A DNA stretch of 41,455 bases from Alphaproteobacteria bacterium. GTDB lineage: Bacteria; Pseudomonadota; Alphaproteobacteria; Micropepsales; Micropepsaceae. The stretch is from NCBI GenBank assembly GCA_017308375.1, contig JAFKEW010000066.1, positions 1 to 41,455 of the forward strand, in the 5' to 3' direction. The notes beneath the pieces are model-generated. The model was not told the DNA's origin and did not search any database. It saw nothing but the letters and a program-made list of their open reading frames with translations. Of the stretch, positions 31,447-39,240 are shown in pieces (within the stretch, counting starts at the first letter, position 1; every line of letters begins with the position of its first letter). A program made the position numbers and the translations under genes.

Positions 31447-32364
31447 ATGCTGCCGGCACCCGAACAGCTTATGGCGCTCAAGACGGTGGTGGAAGCTGGC
31501 GGCGTCACCGCCGCGGCCCGGCGGCTGGGTGTGGCCAAATCCGTGATTTCCAAGCGCCTCGCCGATCTGGAACAGATCGCGGGCAGCGAACTGATCCGGC
31601 GCAGCACAAGGCGGGCGGAACCGACTGATGCCGGCCGTGCGTTTGCGGCGCGCGCGGCCGCGATCCTGACCGCCATGGAATGCGCGGTGGAGGAGGCGGG
31701 CGGGCGCAATGGCGCCCTGCGCGGGCCGATGCGGGTGGCAGCCCCGCTCACCTTCGGGCGCATGTTCCTGGTCGAACCGATTGTCGCCTTTGCCCGCGCC
31801 AATCCGGAGATCGAACTCAGCCTCGATTGTGACGATGCCCGCGCCGATATCGCGGGCGGCGGTTACGACCTCGGCATCCGGGTGGGGCGGTTGAACGATT
31901 CCTCTCTGATCGCACGCAAGATCGCGCCGGCCGCCAGCGTCGTCGTGGCAAGTCCGGATTATCTTGCCCGCCACGGTGCGCCGAAGGCACCGGCCGATCT
32001 CACACGCCACATCTGTATCGGGTACGCCAATATTCCGTCGGCGCAGCAGTGGCTGTTCCTGCCTGCGGGCGGCGGCGCCGAACATAGCGTCACCGTGCAT
32101 CCGCGTCTCAACGTCAACAATGGCGAGACCATCCGCGAAGCCGTCATCGCCGGTTACGGCATCGCGGTGTTGCCGCGCTTCATGGTCGGCGATGCGCTGC
32201 GTGACAAACGGCTGGTGCCGGTCCTGCCGCGCTTTCGTCCGCCCGGCGGCGACATCTATGCCCTATGGCCGCATATGCGGGAGCCTTCGCGCAAGACGCG
32301 CGCGCTGGTCGATATGCTGGTGGGCGAGGTGCCGCGGCTGATGCGTGCGGCCGGGGTTCTTTAA
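31447..32364 (+). CDS. LysR-family transcriptional regulator
   Basis: A 305-residue regulator. The N-terminal winged helix-turn-helix (residues ~5-65; VVEAGGVTAAARRLGVAKSVISKRLADLEQIAGSELIRRSTRRAEPTDAG) is followed by a substrate-binding domain beginning near GPMRVAAPLTFGRMFL and containing LGIRVGRLNDSSLIARKIAPAASVVVASPDYL. It resembles the CrgA-like LysR group. No ribosome-binding site precedes ATG 31447 or the alternative at 31471. It is divergent from wrbA; two palindromes in the gap are its probable binding sites. Confidence 0.92.
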   Translation: MLPAPEQLMALKTVVEAGGVTAAARRLGVAKSVISKRLADLEQIAGSELIRRSTRRAEPTDAGRAFAARAAAILTAMECAVEEAGGRNGALRGPMRVAAPLTFGRMFLVEPIVAFARANPEIELSLDCDDARADIAGGGYDLGIRVGRLNDSSLIARKIAPAASVVVASPDYLARHGAPKAPADLTRHICIGYANIPSAQQWLFLPAGGGAEHSVTVHPRLNVNNGETIREAVIAGYGIAVLPRFMVGDALRDKRLVPVLPRFRPPGGDIYALWPHMREPSRKTRALVDMLVGEVPRLMRAAGVL

Positions 32365-32382
32365 CGCCGCCGCGTGCGAATG

Positions 32383-33879
32383 TCAGTCTGCGGCGGTGCG
32401 CAGTTGCGGCGGCGGCGGTGCTTTCGCGGCTACCGGCACATCCTTTTTCGCATCCGCGATCCGGGTTTTGCCTGTTTCGGGTTTGGCGGGCTCGGCTTTG
32501 GCGGGCTCGGCCTTGGCGACACTCGCCTGTGGTTCGGCTTTTGCGGCGGCGGGCGTTTCGACGGGGCCCGCTTCGGGGTCCATCGGCACGCGCTGCATCA
32601 TCACCATGCCGGATTTGCGTTTGACCATCACCGGCGCGTTGAGATCGGCGACCGAAACGGCTTCGGGTAACAGCGACGGCTTTGCCGCTTTCGCGGGCAT
32701 ATCTTTTGCCACCTTCACGGGCGCCGCTTTTACAGGCGCCGCCGCAACGGCACCGCGCACAGGCGTAATCGCCACGGCGGCAATAGCCTTGTCTTCTATT
32801 GCCGGTGCCGCCTGTTTCGGCGCTTCGGCCTTCGCTATTGTCTCTTTGGCTGGCGTCTCTTTGACTGAAGCTGCCACGATCGGCCGCGGCGGGGCCTTGG
32901 CCAATTCCATCGGCGCTACTTTTTCGGCCACCGGCGTTTGCGGTTCGCTTTTCGCGATCGTGGCTTTGACCGCTGCCGCGGCTGGAACGGGTGCGGCTTT
33001 TGCCAATTGCGGTTGTGCGGGCGGCACGGGGGCATCGGCGGCTTTCACCGCTTTGGCAATGACGGCTTTCTCGATTGCGGACGGCGCCGCTTTCGCGGCC
33101 ATGGCGGTGGTCGTCTGCGGCGGCTGTGCCACAGCCACAGTTTGCGTTTTCACCGCCGTAACCGGGGCTGCCTGCGTGGTCGCGGCAATGGCCGGACGCT
33201 CTGCCGCGGCGGCGGTTGTTTTATGGCCGCTCAGTTTCGCAATCAGGGCCGCATTCTCTGCGAGTTTCGGGTTCGCCGCGGCGCCCGGCTGTGCCATTGC
33301 CTGCGCCATGTATTTCTGCGCTCCGGCCAGATCGCCGGCCAGCATGCGCGACATGGCGTAATTGTTCAGCACCGCCGGTTCGCCCGGCGCCAGAAGTAAC
33401 GCACGATCATAGGCGAGCTTCGAATTGGCGAAATCGTCCTTCTGGTCGTAAGCCATGCCGATGGCGGAATAGAGCGTCCAGTCATTCGGCGCCATGTCCA
33501 GCGCATGTTTCAGAAACGCGATGGCGTCGTCGCTGCGGCCCTGGTTCACCATCACCTTGCCGTATTCGCCGATCACGCGTGCATCGTCGGGGGCGACCAG
33601 CATCAATTGCGCCAGCGCATGCGCCGCACCGCCAAAATCGCCCTGCTGGCGCAAGGTTTTCGCTTTGGCCAGTTCGTTCGTCAGATTGGCTTCCAGGGTT
33701 TTGGCGTCGAGCGGCGCATCGGCTTTGTCCGCATTGTCTTTCGCGGCGGCCGTCTTGGCGTCATCGCTCTGCGCGGGTTTGTCCGGCTTGTCCGATCCGA
33801 ACAGGCTGAAACCGGATGCCGCACTCGATGAGCCTGCCAAAATCACAGCCGCGGCCACCCCGGCAAGAAGACGGCGCAT
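32383..33879 (-). CDS. tadD: TadD-like TPR protein with long Ala/Lys/Pro-rich tail
   Basis: A 498-residue exported protein: N-terminal signal (RLLAGVAAAVILAGSSSAASG), an acidic/Lys-rich spacer, then TPR repeats at ~70-195 (LRQQGDFGGAAHALAQLMLVAPDDARVIGEYGKVMVNQGRSDDAIAFLKHALDMAPND and following). These match TadD, the tetratricopeptide factor of Tad loci. Residues ~220-498 are low-complexity, dominated by Ala, Lys, Pro, Val and Thr with AKAEPAK-like repeats, and are likely disordered. Usual TadD proteins lack so long a tail. The gene is separated from tadC by wrbA and lysR and runs leftward. Confidence 0.75.
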   Translation of the reverse strand: MRRLLAGVAAAVILAGSSSAASGFSLFGSDKPDKPAQSDDAKTAAAKDNADKADAPLDAKTLEANLTNELAKAKTLRQQGDFGGAAHALAQLMLVAPDDARVIGEYGKVMVNQGRSDDAIAFLKHALDMAPNDWTLYSAIGMAYDQKDDFANSKLAYDRALLLAPGEPAVLNNYAMSRMLAGDLAGAQKYMAQAMAQPGAAANPKLAENAALIAKLSGHKTTAAAAERPAIAATTQAAPVTAVKTQTVAVAQPPQTTTAMAAKAAPSAIEKAVIAKAVKAADAPVPPAQPQLAKAAPVPAAAAVKATIAKSEPQTPVAEKVAPMELAKAPPRPIVAASVKETPAKETIAKAEAPKQAAPAIEDKAIAAVAITPVRGAVAAAPVKAAPVKVAKDMPAKAAKPSLLPEAVSVADLNAPVMVKRKSGMVMMQRVPMDPEAGPVETPAAAKAEPQASVAKAEPAKAEPAKPETGKTRIADAKKDVPVAAKAPPPPQLRTAAD

Positions 33880-34084
33880 GAATTTTCCCCTTCGGCGGAA
33901 CGGATTTCCGGAACGCCAGCATGCCTGTCCGCGGTCAACAAACCCTTAAGCATAAAGGGGCAGCATGGTCTCTGCCGTGGCGGTTGGGGCAGCGTCTTCG
34001 GCGTGTGGTCTTGTTGGGGGAAAATCCCATAAACCCCGCGCTTCGGGCCAAATCCTGACGCATTGATCCTGTCTCATGGGTGCC

Positions 34085-35149
34085 ATGAAACTGCGTATCG
34101 CCGGGTTGCTGTCGTTGGGGCTTGCGGTTGCCGCGGGCTTTGTCGCGGCCGGTTTCGCGGTTTCGGGTCTTGCTGCTGGCGGCAGAGATACCACGCCCCG
34201 CCGTGTCGCGTTTCAGATCGCCACCGGCTCCGGCAATTATTTCGCGGTGGGGGAGGCGATTTCCGGCCTGATCAGCCATCCGCCCGGCGTCACGCGCTGC
34301 CTGGGGGCGGGGCGTTGCGGGCCACAGGGTCTTGTCGCCAGTGCGCGTACCGGCGCGGGCGCCATCGCCAATCTCGAGGCTGTCAATGACGGGCAACTCG
34401 ATTCCAGCCTGTCGCCCAGCGATGTGGTGGGTGAAGCGGTGGCGGGCAAGGGCGCCTTCCGCCACACCGGCAAGGAAACCCACCTCCGGGTCATTGCCGC
34501 CCTTTATCCCGAAACCCTGCATCTGGTCGCCGCGGCGCCGGCAAAGATCGAGACTGTTTCCGGTCTGCGTGGCAAACGCGTCGCGCTGGGCGTGAAAGAC
34601 TCCGCCGATTTCGTGCGCGCGCGTGCGGTGCTTGCGGCCTATGGCCTGTCCGAGCGCCGCATCAAACCGGTGTATGAACGGCCCGAACGGGCCGCAACCA
34701 TGCTGGAGCAGGGCAAGCTCGATGCCTTCTTCGTCAGTGGTGGTGTGCCGTTGCCGCTGGTGGCCGCACTGACCGGCGCACACAAGGCGGTGCTGGTGCC
34801 GCTTGCGGGCAAGGGCCGCGACCGCCTCCTGAAAAATATGCCAGGCCTTGCGGCGGATATCATTCCCGCCGGTCTTTATCCCGGTATGGCGGCCGTGCCG
34901 GCCGTGCGCGGGCAGGTGTTGTGGATGGTGCGCGACACGGCGCCGCCCGATCTCGTTTACGCCCTCACGCGCGCGCTGTTCGATCTGGGCAATCGCCCGT
35001 TGCTGGATCAGGTGGGCCGCGACGGCCGCGCCATCCGGCTTGACCGCGCGCAAGGCGTACTGCCCGCGCCGCTGCATGCGGGCGCGGCGCGCTTCTATCG
35101 CGAAGCCGGAAAAACAATACCCGGCAGCGCCGCCAACCAAACGCTTTAG
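34085..35149 (+). CDS. TAXI-family solute-binding protein
   Basis: About 354 residues, exported by an N-terminal signal or anchor (MKLRIAGLLSLGLAVAAGFVAAGFAVSGLAAGG). The mature start FQIATGSGNYFAVGEAISGLISH, the ASARTGAGAIANLEAVNDGQLDSSLSPSDVV segment and LRGKRVALGVKDSADFVRARAVLAAYGL match TAXI receptors of TRAP transporters. No TRAP permease gene is nearby, so the partner is elsewhere or absent. ATG 34085 is chosen over 34076; neither has a ribosome-binding site. It is divergent from tadD with a ~200-bp gap in which nothing else is seen. Confidence 0.8.
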   Translation: MKLRIAGLLSLGLAVAAGFVAAGFAVSGLAAGGRDTTPRRVAFQIATGSGNYFAVGEAISGLISHPPGVTRCLGAGRCGPQGLVASARTGAGAIANLEAVNDGQLDSSLSPSDVVGEAVAGKGAFRHTGKETHLRVIAALYPETLHLVAAAPAKIETVSGLRGKRVALGVKDSADFVRARAVLAAYGLSERRIKPVYERPERAATMLEQGKLDAFFVSGGVPLPLVAALTGAHKAVLVPLAGKGRDRLLKNMPGLAADIIPAGLYPGMAAVPAVRGQVLWMVRDTAPPDLVYALTRALFDLGNRPLLDQVGRDGRAIRLDRAQGVLPAPLHAGAARFYREAGKTIPGSAANQTL

Positions 35150-35160
35150 CGGCGCACCGG

Positions 35161-35199
35161 GATTGAAAGCAGTGATTGAGAGCAGTGATTGAAAGCAGT
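35161..35199 (+). repeat. three tandem 13-bp repeats
   Basis: GATTGAAAGCAGT, GATTGAGAGCAGT and GATTGAAAGCAGT follow head to tail with a single difference in the middle copy. They fill most of the 57-bp gap between the TAXI gene stop and the convergent PEP-CTERM gene stop. Confidence 0.85.
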
Positions 35200-35206
35200 C
35201 GGGCCG

Positions 35207-35782
35207 TTAGCTGGCTTTCCGGCGGCGCGTCAGGAAGCCGGCGCCAAACAGACCTGCGCCGAACAACGCGAGCGTTGCCGGTTCGGGTGCCGGGGTTGCG
35301 CTGGCTTCCGTCACCATGAAAAACCCGGCCCCGCCAGCGCCTGCGATCTGTGTTCCGGTGAAGCTGTGCGCACCGGGATTAAGTGCGTAGATTCCCCTGC
35401 TGAAGCTGGCATCGCTGTAGGCACAGCTGATATCGCTGCCGCAATCTGCGCCGGGTATCGCGGCAGAGGTAGGCCCGAGATCGACCAGATTGTCGAATAT
35501 CTGGAACTGGTCTGTCGACATAAAACCGTCCAGCACGATCAGTTGCTGCGATGAACTTGTCGTAGTGATGGTCCACGGCGCATCTGATGCGAAGACGATC
35601 GGCGCTCCGTCAGGGGCATTGCTTCCGATTGTGCAGGCAGGGCAGTTGTACAGTGCACCGCCGGGCCCGTCGAAACCGAATGTGTACCATGTCCCGGCGG
35701 TGATCGTGCTGGCGTTGGCGGCCGGCACGGCCAGTGTCAAGGCAGCCAGCGCGGCCGCGGTGCAAATGAGCTTGTGGAACAT
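35207..35782 (-). CDS. PEP-CTERM-sorted secreted protein
   Basis: A 191-residue protein: signal peptide (MFHKLICTAAALAALTLAVPAANA), a beta-rich mature domain with Cys pairs (Cys47/50 and Cys114/120), and a C-terminal PEP-CTERM tripartite signal (APEPATLALFGAGLFGAGFL, then TRRRKAS). Proteins with this tag are processed by an exosortase and are usually linked to exopolysaccharide or surface matrix. No exosortase gene is in the window. The core domain is not recognised. A sigma-54-type promoter lies 46-61 bp upstream of the ATG. The open frame continues upstream of 35782 but has no start signals there. Confidence 0.88.
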   Translation of the reverse strand: MFHKLICTAAALAALTLAVPAANASTITAGTWYTFGFDGPGGALYNCPACTIGSNAPDGAPIVFASDAPWTITTTSSSQQLIVLDGFMSTDQFQIFDNLVDLGPTSAAIPGADCGSDISCAYSDASFSRGIYALNPGAHSFTGTQIAGAGGAGFFMVTEASATPAPEPATLALFGAGLFGAGFLTRRRKAS

Positions 35783-35827
35783 GGCGTCTTTTCTCTTTCG
35801 AATAGATGGCGTACAGAAATATCGTGG

Positions 35828-35843
35828 AGCAATATTTATGCCA
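35828..35843 (-). promoter_or_regulatory. sigma-54 (RpoN) promoter of the PEP-CTERM gene
   Basis: On the minus strand TGGCAT-AAATA-TTGCT matches the sigma-54 consensus TGGCAC-N5-TTGCW at all positions but one, with exact GG-to-GC spacing. Transcription would start near 35817, giving a ~35-nt leader. PEP-CTERM genes in other bacteria have been linked to RpoN and the PrsK/PrsR two-component system, which makes the site more credible. Confidence 0.75.
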
Positions 35844-35894
35844 CGTAGATAAGTATTTGGTTTTACGGACGTTCCGAAAGCGGCCCCACAGTTA

Positions 35895-35913
35895 CTGTAA
35901 TTGCCATTTACAG
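35895..35913 (-). promoter_or_regulatory. inverted repeat, candidate enhancer site
   Basis: CTGTAA-N7-TTACAG is a perfect inverted repeat centred ~87 bp upstream of the predicted sigma-54 start, the usual distance for an enhancer-binding activator. A second small inverted repeat, CGGA-CGT-TCCG, is at 35866-35876. Confidence 0.45.
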
Positions 35914-35946
35914 AAATTGCGGAAAGCGGGCCAACGCGCCGGATAT

Positions 35947-36603
35947 CTATGCCAGCCCGGTTTCCACTTCCTTTTGCGCTGCGCGGCCCCAATCGGCGAG
36001 TGCAGGCAGCGCCAGCATCCGCGCCACATAAGCTTTGGCCGCATCCGGCATCTGGATGCGATAGGTTGTAAAGCGCGAGCAGATTGGCGCGTACATGCAA
36101 TCGGCAATCGACAGCGTGCCATACAGAAATGGTCCGCCGCTGTTTGCCAATGCCGTGGTCCAAAGGGTCAGTACGCGCGCGATTTCGGTTTTGGTCTCCG
36201 GCCGCAAATCCGGCGTGGGCAGCGCGCGGGCAAAATCCATCGGCAATTGTTCACGCAGGTTTGCGAAACCCGCATGCATTTCGGCGCTGACCGCGCGCGC
36301 TTCGGCGCGGGCGCGGGCCTCTTTGGGCCAAAGCTGCGCCTCCGGATGGGCTTCCGCCAGCGTTTCGCAGATCGCCAGGCTGTCCCACACCGAAAAGGTG
36401 CCCGTGTCCGCATGGACCGTCAGCACCGGAATGCGGCCCGATGGCGAGCGTTTGGCGACCTCGGCCGCCGTATCCGGGCGGCGCAGAAGGATGACATCCT
36501 CGGCGAATTCCGCCCCCGTTGCCCTGAGCGCCACATAGGGGCGCAGGCTCCAGCTTGACCAGTTCCTGGTCCCGGTCACGAATGTATAACGTCGCGCCAT
36601 CAT
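35947..36603 (-). CDS. Glutathione S-transferase
   Basis: A 218-residue GST-fold protein. The N-terminal thioredoxin-like domain has YTFVTGTRNWSSWSLRPYVAL (catalytic Ser/Tyr region), the cis-Pro strand GRIPVLTV and the glutathione-binding DSLAICETLAE. The C-terminal helical domain includes YGTLSIADCMYAPICSRF, the N-capping SxAD motif. It conjugates or reduces electrophiles with glutathione in the cytoplasm; the substrate is unknown. GGGAG precedes the paired ATGs at 36603/36600. It is divergent from the aminopeptidase gene, 67 bp away. Confidence 0.88.
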   Translation of the reverse strand: MMARRYTFVTGTRNWSSWSLRPYVALRATGAEFAEDVILLRRPDTAAEVAKRSPSGRIPVLTVHADTGTFSVWDSLAICETLAEAHPEAQLWPKEARARAEARAVSAEMHAGFANLREQLPMDFARALPTPDLRPETKTEIARVLTLWTTALANSGGPFLYGTLSIADCMYAPICSRFTTYRIQMPDAAKAYVARMLALPALADWGRAAQKEVETGLA

Positions 36604-36670
36604 GTTCTCCCATTGCAGGCGGGTGCGGCGATTCCTAATCTTGGCTGCCGCATCAGATAAGGCTTGATCC

Positions 36671-38044
36671 ATGTATGCCTGCTTTGCCGCCGGTGCAAAG
36701 GCCGCCATTCCCGTTCACGCCGTTGCCACCCGCGATCTTTCGCGCTTTCTCTCCCGCCGCGGCAAACGCCAGGCGCATTGGCTGAAACAGGCGGGTTTCA
36801 CGGGGGCCGCGGGCTCGCTGCACCTGATCCCGGCGGCGGATGGCGCGGTGGCGGCGGCCGTGCTCGGCCTCGGCAAAGGCAACGATCCCTTTGCGCTGGC
36901 GGCTTGCGCCGAAAATCTCAAATCCGGCATCTACCGGCTTGACGATGTGCCCGATTGGGCGGGCGGCACCACTGGGGCTTTTGCCTGGGCGCTGGGCACC
37001 TACAAATTCAGCCGTTACAAGACCGCGAAACGCCAGCCGCCCAGGCTGGTCTTGCCCGACGGTGTGGACGGGGCCGAGATCACCCGCCTGATCGAAGGTG
37101 TGTTTCTCGCCCGCGATCTGATCAACACGCCCGCCAACGACATGGGGCCGGAAGAACTGGCCGAAGCCGCGCGCACATTGGCCGAACGGCATGATGCGAC
37201 ATGCAGGCTGATCGTGGGCGAGGAATTGGTTCAGGCCAATTATCCGCTGATCCATGCGGTGGGGCATGGTTCCGTCCGTCCGCCGCTTCTGATCGACATC
37301 CGGTGGGGTGCGAAGAAGGCGCCCAAAGTGACGCTGGTCGGCAAAGGTGTGTGTTTCGATTCCGGCGGTCTCGACCTCAAGCCGCCATCGGGCATGCTGA
37401 CGATGAAAAAGGATATGGGCGGGGCGGCGTGCGTTCTCGGCCTCGCTCACATGATCATGGATGCGAAATTGCCGGTGCAGCTTCGCGTGCTGATTCCGGC
37501 GGTGGAAAACTCGGTCTCCGGCTGGGCCTATCGCCCGGGTGATGTCTTCACCAGCCGCAAGGGTCTGAGTGTGGAGATCGGCAACACCGATGCCGAAGGC
37601 CGCCTGGTGCTGGCCGATGCGCTGGCCGAAGCCGATAGTGAAACACCCGATCTCCTGATCGACCTTGCAACGCTGACGGGTGCGGCCCGCGTCGCCACCG
37701 GGATGGAGGTGCCGCCCTTCTTCACCGATGACGAGGATCTGGCCGCCGGTCTCGCCGAACAGGGGCGCCGCGTGCATGATCCGCTGTGGCGCCTGCCTTT
37801 GTGGCGCGGTTATGAAAACACGCTCGACAGCACGATTGCCGATCTGAACAACAATCCGGATTACGGGCTTGCCGGGGCCATCACCGCGGCGCTGTTCCTC
37901 AACCGCTTTGTCGAACAGGCGAAAAGCTGGGTGCATTTCGATATTCCGGGCTGGGTCGATCGCCCGCGCCCCGGCCGGCGCAAAGGCGGTGAAGCCAATG
38001 CGGTGCGCGCGCTCTACGCGCTTCTGCAAGCCCGTTACGGATGA
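36671..38044 (+). CDS. M17-family leucyl aminopeptidase
   Basis: A 457-residue cytoplasmic metallo-aminopeptidase. The metal and catalytic motifs are VGKGVCFDSGGLDLKPPSG (223-241), MKKDMGGAA and NTDAEGRLVLADAL (305-318); the N-terminal domain is the usual regulatory macro-like domain. Length is a little below E. coli PepA. It releases N-terminal residues from peptides and may turn over glutathione-derived dipeptides. It overlaps the NlpC/P60 gene by ATGA, an arrangement that suggests a joint role in peptide or muropeptide recycling. Confidence 0.93.
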   Translation: MYACFAAGAKAAIPVHAVATRDLSRFLSRRGKRQAHWLKQAGFTGAAGSLHLIPAADGAVAAAVLGLGKGNDPFALAACAENLKSGIYRLDDVPDWAGGTTGAFAWALGTYKFSRYKTAKRQPPRLVLPDGVDGAEITRLIEGVFLARDLINTPANDMGPEELAEAARTLAERHDATCRLIVGEELVQANYPLIHAVGHGSVRPPLLIDIRWGAKKAPKVTLVGKGVCFDSGGLDLKPPSGMLTMKKDMGGAACVLGLAHMIMDAKLPVQLRVLIPAVENSVSGWAYRPGDVFTSRKGLSVEIGNTDAEGRLVLADALAEADSETPDLLIDLATLTGAARVATGMEVPPFFTDDEDLAAGLAEQGRRVHDPLWRLPLWRGYENTLDSTIADLNNNPDYGLAGAITAALFLNRFVEQAKSWVHFDIPGWVDRPRPGRRKGGEANAVRALYALLQARYG

Positions 38045-38928
38045 GTGCGCCGCGCGCAAATCCCGACGCAAATCCCGATCCGCGGCTGACGCCAGCACGT
38101 GGCGATCTGGCGGCGGCGCATCTGCGCGGGCTGGTTGCGGCCAAACGCTATGTGGAAGGTGACGCGGCGCGCGTGCTTGCGGGCCGCGCCCCTTTGCGCG
38201 CCGGCCCGTCGGAAACCGCAGGCCAGGCGAGCGAACTTCTGTTCGGCGAACAGGTCACGGTTTACGACCGCAAGGATGGCTGGGCCTGGGTGCAGGCGGC
38301 GCAGGATGACTATGTCGGCTATGTGCGGGACGATGCGCTGGGCGCGGTGGTCGCGCCCGGCCATCGCATCGCGGCGCTTTCCACACCGCTGCTGCCCGCC
38401 CCCGATATGAAGCGCCCCGCGCTCGATTTGTTGCCGATGAATGCAAAGGTCGCGGTATTGGGCCATGAAGGCCGCTTCGCCCGCATCGCCCCGCGCGGTT
38501 TTGTCTTCGCCGATCATCTGGTGCCGCTCACCACCCATGCGCCGGATTATGTCGCAATTGCCGAACGTTTCATCGGCGCGCCCTATATCTGGGGCGGCAA
38601 ATCCTTTGCGGGGCTCGATTGTTCGGGGCTGGTGCAGACGGCATTGGAAGCGGCCGGGATCGCGGCCCCGCGCGACAGCGATCTGCAGCAGGCTGCCCTC
38701 GGTCAGGCGCTGCCTGTTTCGCCCGATCTTGCGAATTTATCGCGTGGCGACCTTGTTTTCTGGAACGGGCATGTCGGCATCCTGTGCGATGGTGCGCGCA
38801 TGGTTCACGCCAATGGCCATTCGATGGATGTGCGGATCGAGGATGTGCGCGAAGCCGCCGCCCGCATTGAAAGAAGTGCCGGCCCCATCGCCGCGATCAA
38901 GCGGCTGCCGCTCACAGCCCCTCAATAA
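38041..38928 (+). CDS. NlpC/P60 (C40) peptidase with SH3-like domains
   Basis: A 295-residue protein without a signal peptide, so probably cytoplasmic. SH3-like segments occupy ~45-165 (PLRAGPSETAGQASELLFGEQVTVYDRKDGWAWVQ and a second repeat to FVFADHLVPL). The C40 peptidase domain is at ~170-295 with Cys194 in GLDCSGL, His244 in WNGHVGI and a third polar residue in the MVHANGH segment. This organisation matches dipeptidyl-peptidase VI-like enzymes that cleave muropeptides. Its ATG overlaps the aminopeptidase stop. Its 3' end overlaps the convergent DUF1330 gene by 17 bp. Confidence 0.9.
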   Translation: MSAPRANPDANPDPRLTPARGDLAAAHLRGLVAAKRYVEGDAARVLAGRAPLRAGPSETAGQASELLFGEQVTVYDRKDGWAWVQAAQDDYVGYVRDDALGAVVAPGHRIAALSTPLLPAPDMKRPALDLLPMNAKVAVLGHEGRFARIAPRGFVFADHLVPLTTHAPDYVAIAERFIGAPYIWGGKSFAGLDCSGLVQTALEAAGIAAPRDSDLQQAALGQALPVSPDLANLSRGDLVFWNGHVGILCDGARMVHANGHSMDVRIEDVREAAARIERSAGPIAAIKRLPLTAPQ

Positions 38929-39199
38929 TAAAGGCCCGGTAATCCGCACCCTTGAAGCGCAATTCCCGCACTTCTCTGTAGGCCGGGCCGTCATACCAGG
39001 TCTTGGCAGCTTCGATGGTGGGGAATTCCAGAAGCACCGCGCCTTCGATCGGTGCGCCCTCCAGCACTTCATATTTGCCGTACGCTGCCAGCGGTTTCAC
39101 CGGATGGCCGGCCATGGTACCGCCCGCCTGTTTGGAATAGGCCGCAAGCTGATCCGCGTCCTTGGTCTTCTCACGGGTGAAAACGACATAGGCTGGCAT
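38912..39199 (-). CDS. DUF1330 (dimeric alpha-beta barrel) protein
   Basis: A 95-residue protein. MPAYVVFTREKTKDADQLAAYSKQAGGTMAGHP, the EGAPIEGAVLLEFPTIEAAKTWYDGPAYREVRELR segment and the ADYRAFIIEGL end match DUF1330, a small ferredoxin-like fold related to ABM-type monooxygenases. Function is unknown. It lies 41 bp downstream of an esterase gene and is probably the last gene of a Baeyer-Villiger monooxygenase-esterase unit. Confidence 0.85.
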   Translation of the reverse strand: MPAYVVFTREKTKDADQLAAYSKQAGGTMAGHPVKPLAAYGKYEVLEGAPIEGAVLLEFPTIEAAKTWYDGPAYREVRELRFKGADYRAFIIEGL

Positions 39200-39240
39200 G
39201 ATGATCTCCGCTTATTGATTGGGTGGTGTTGGGGCAGGAT

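Noticed and set aside
32345..33361. Long Ala/Ser/Gly-rich plus-strand open frame
   Set aside because: It lies antisense to the low-complexity tail of the TadD-like gene. High GC and repeated GCC/GCG codons open the other strand; there are no start signals and the composition is mirror-like.
35783..36163. N-terminal extension of the PEP-CTERM gene
   Set aside because: The signal peptide begins at 35782, and the upstream codons run through the sigma-54 promoter and into the GST gene.
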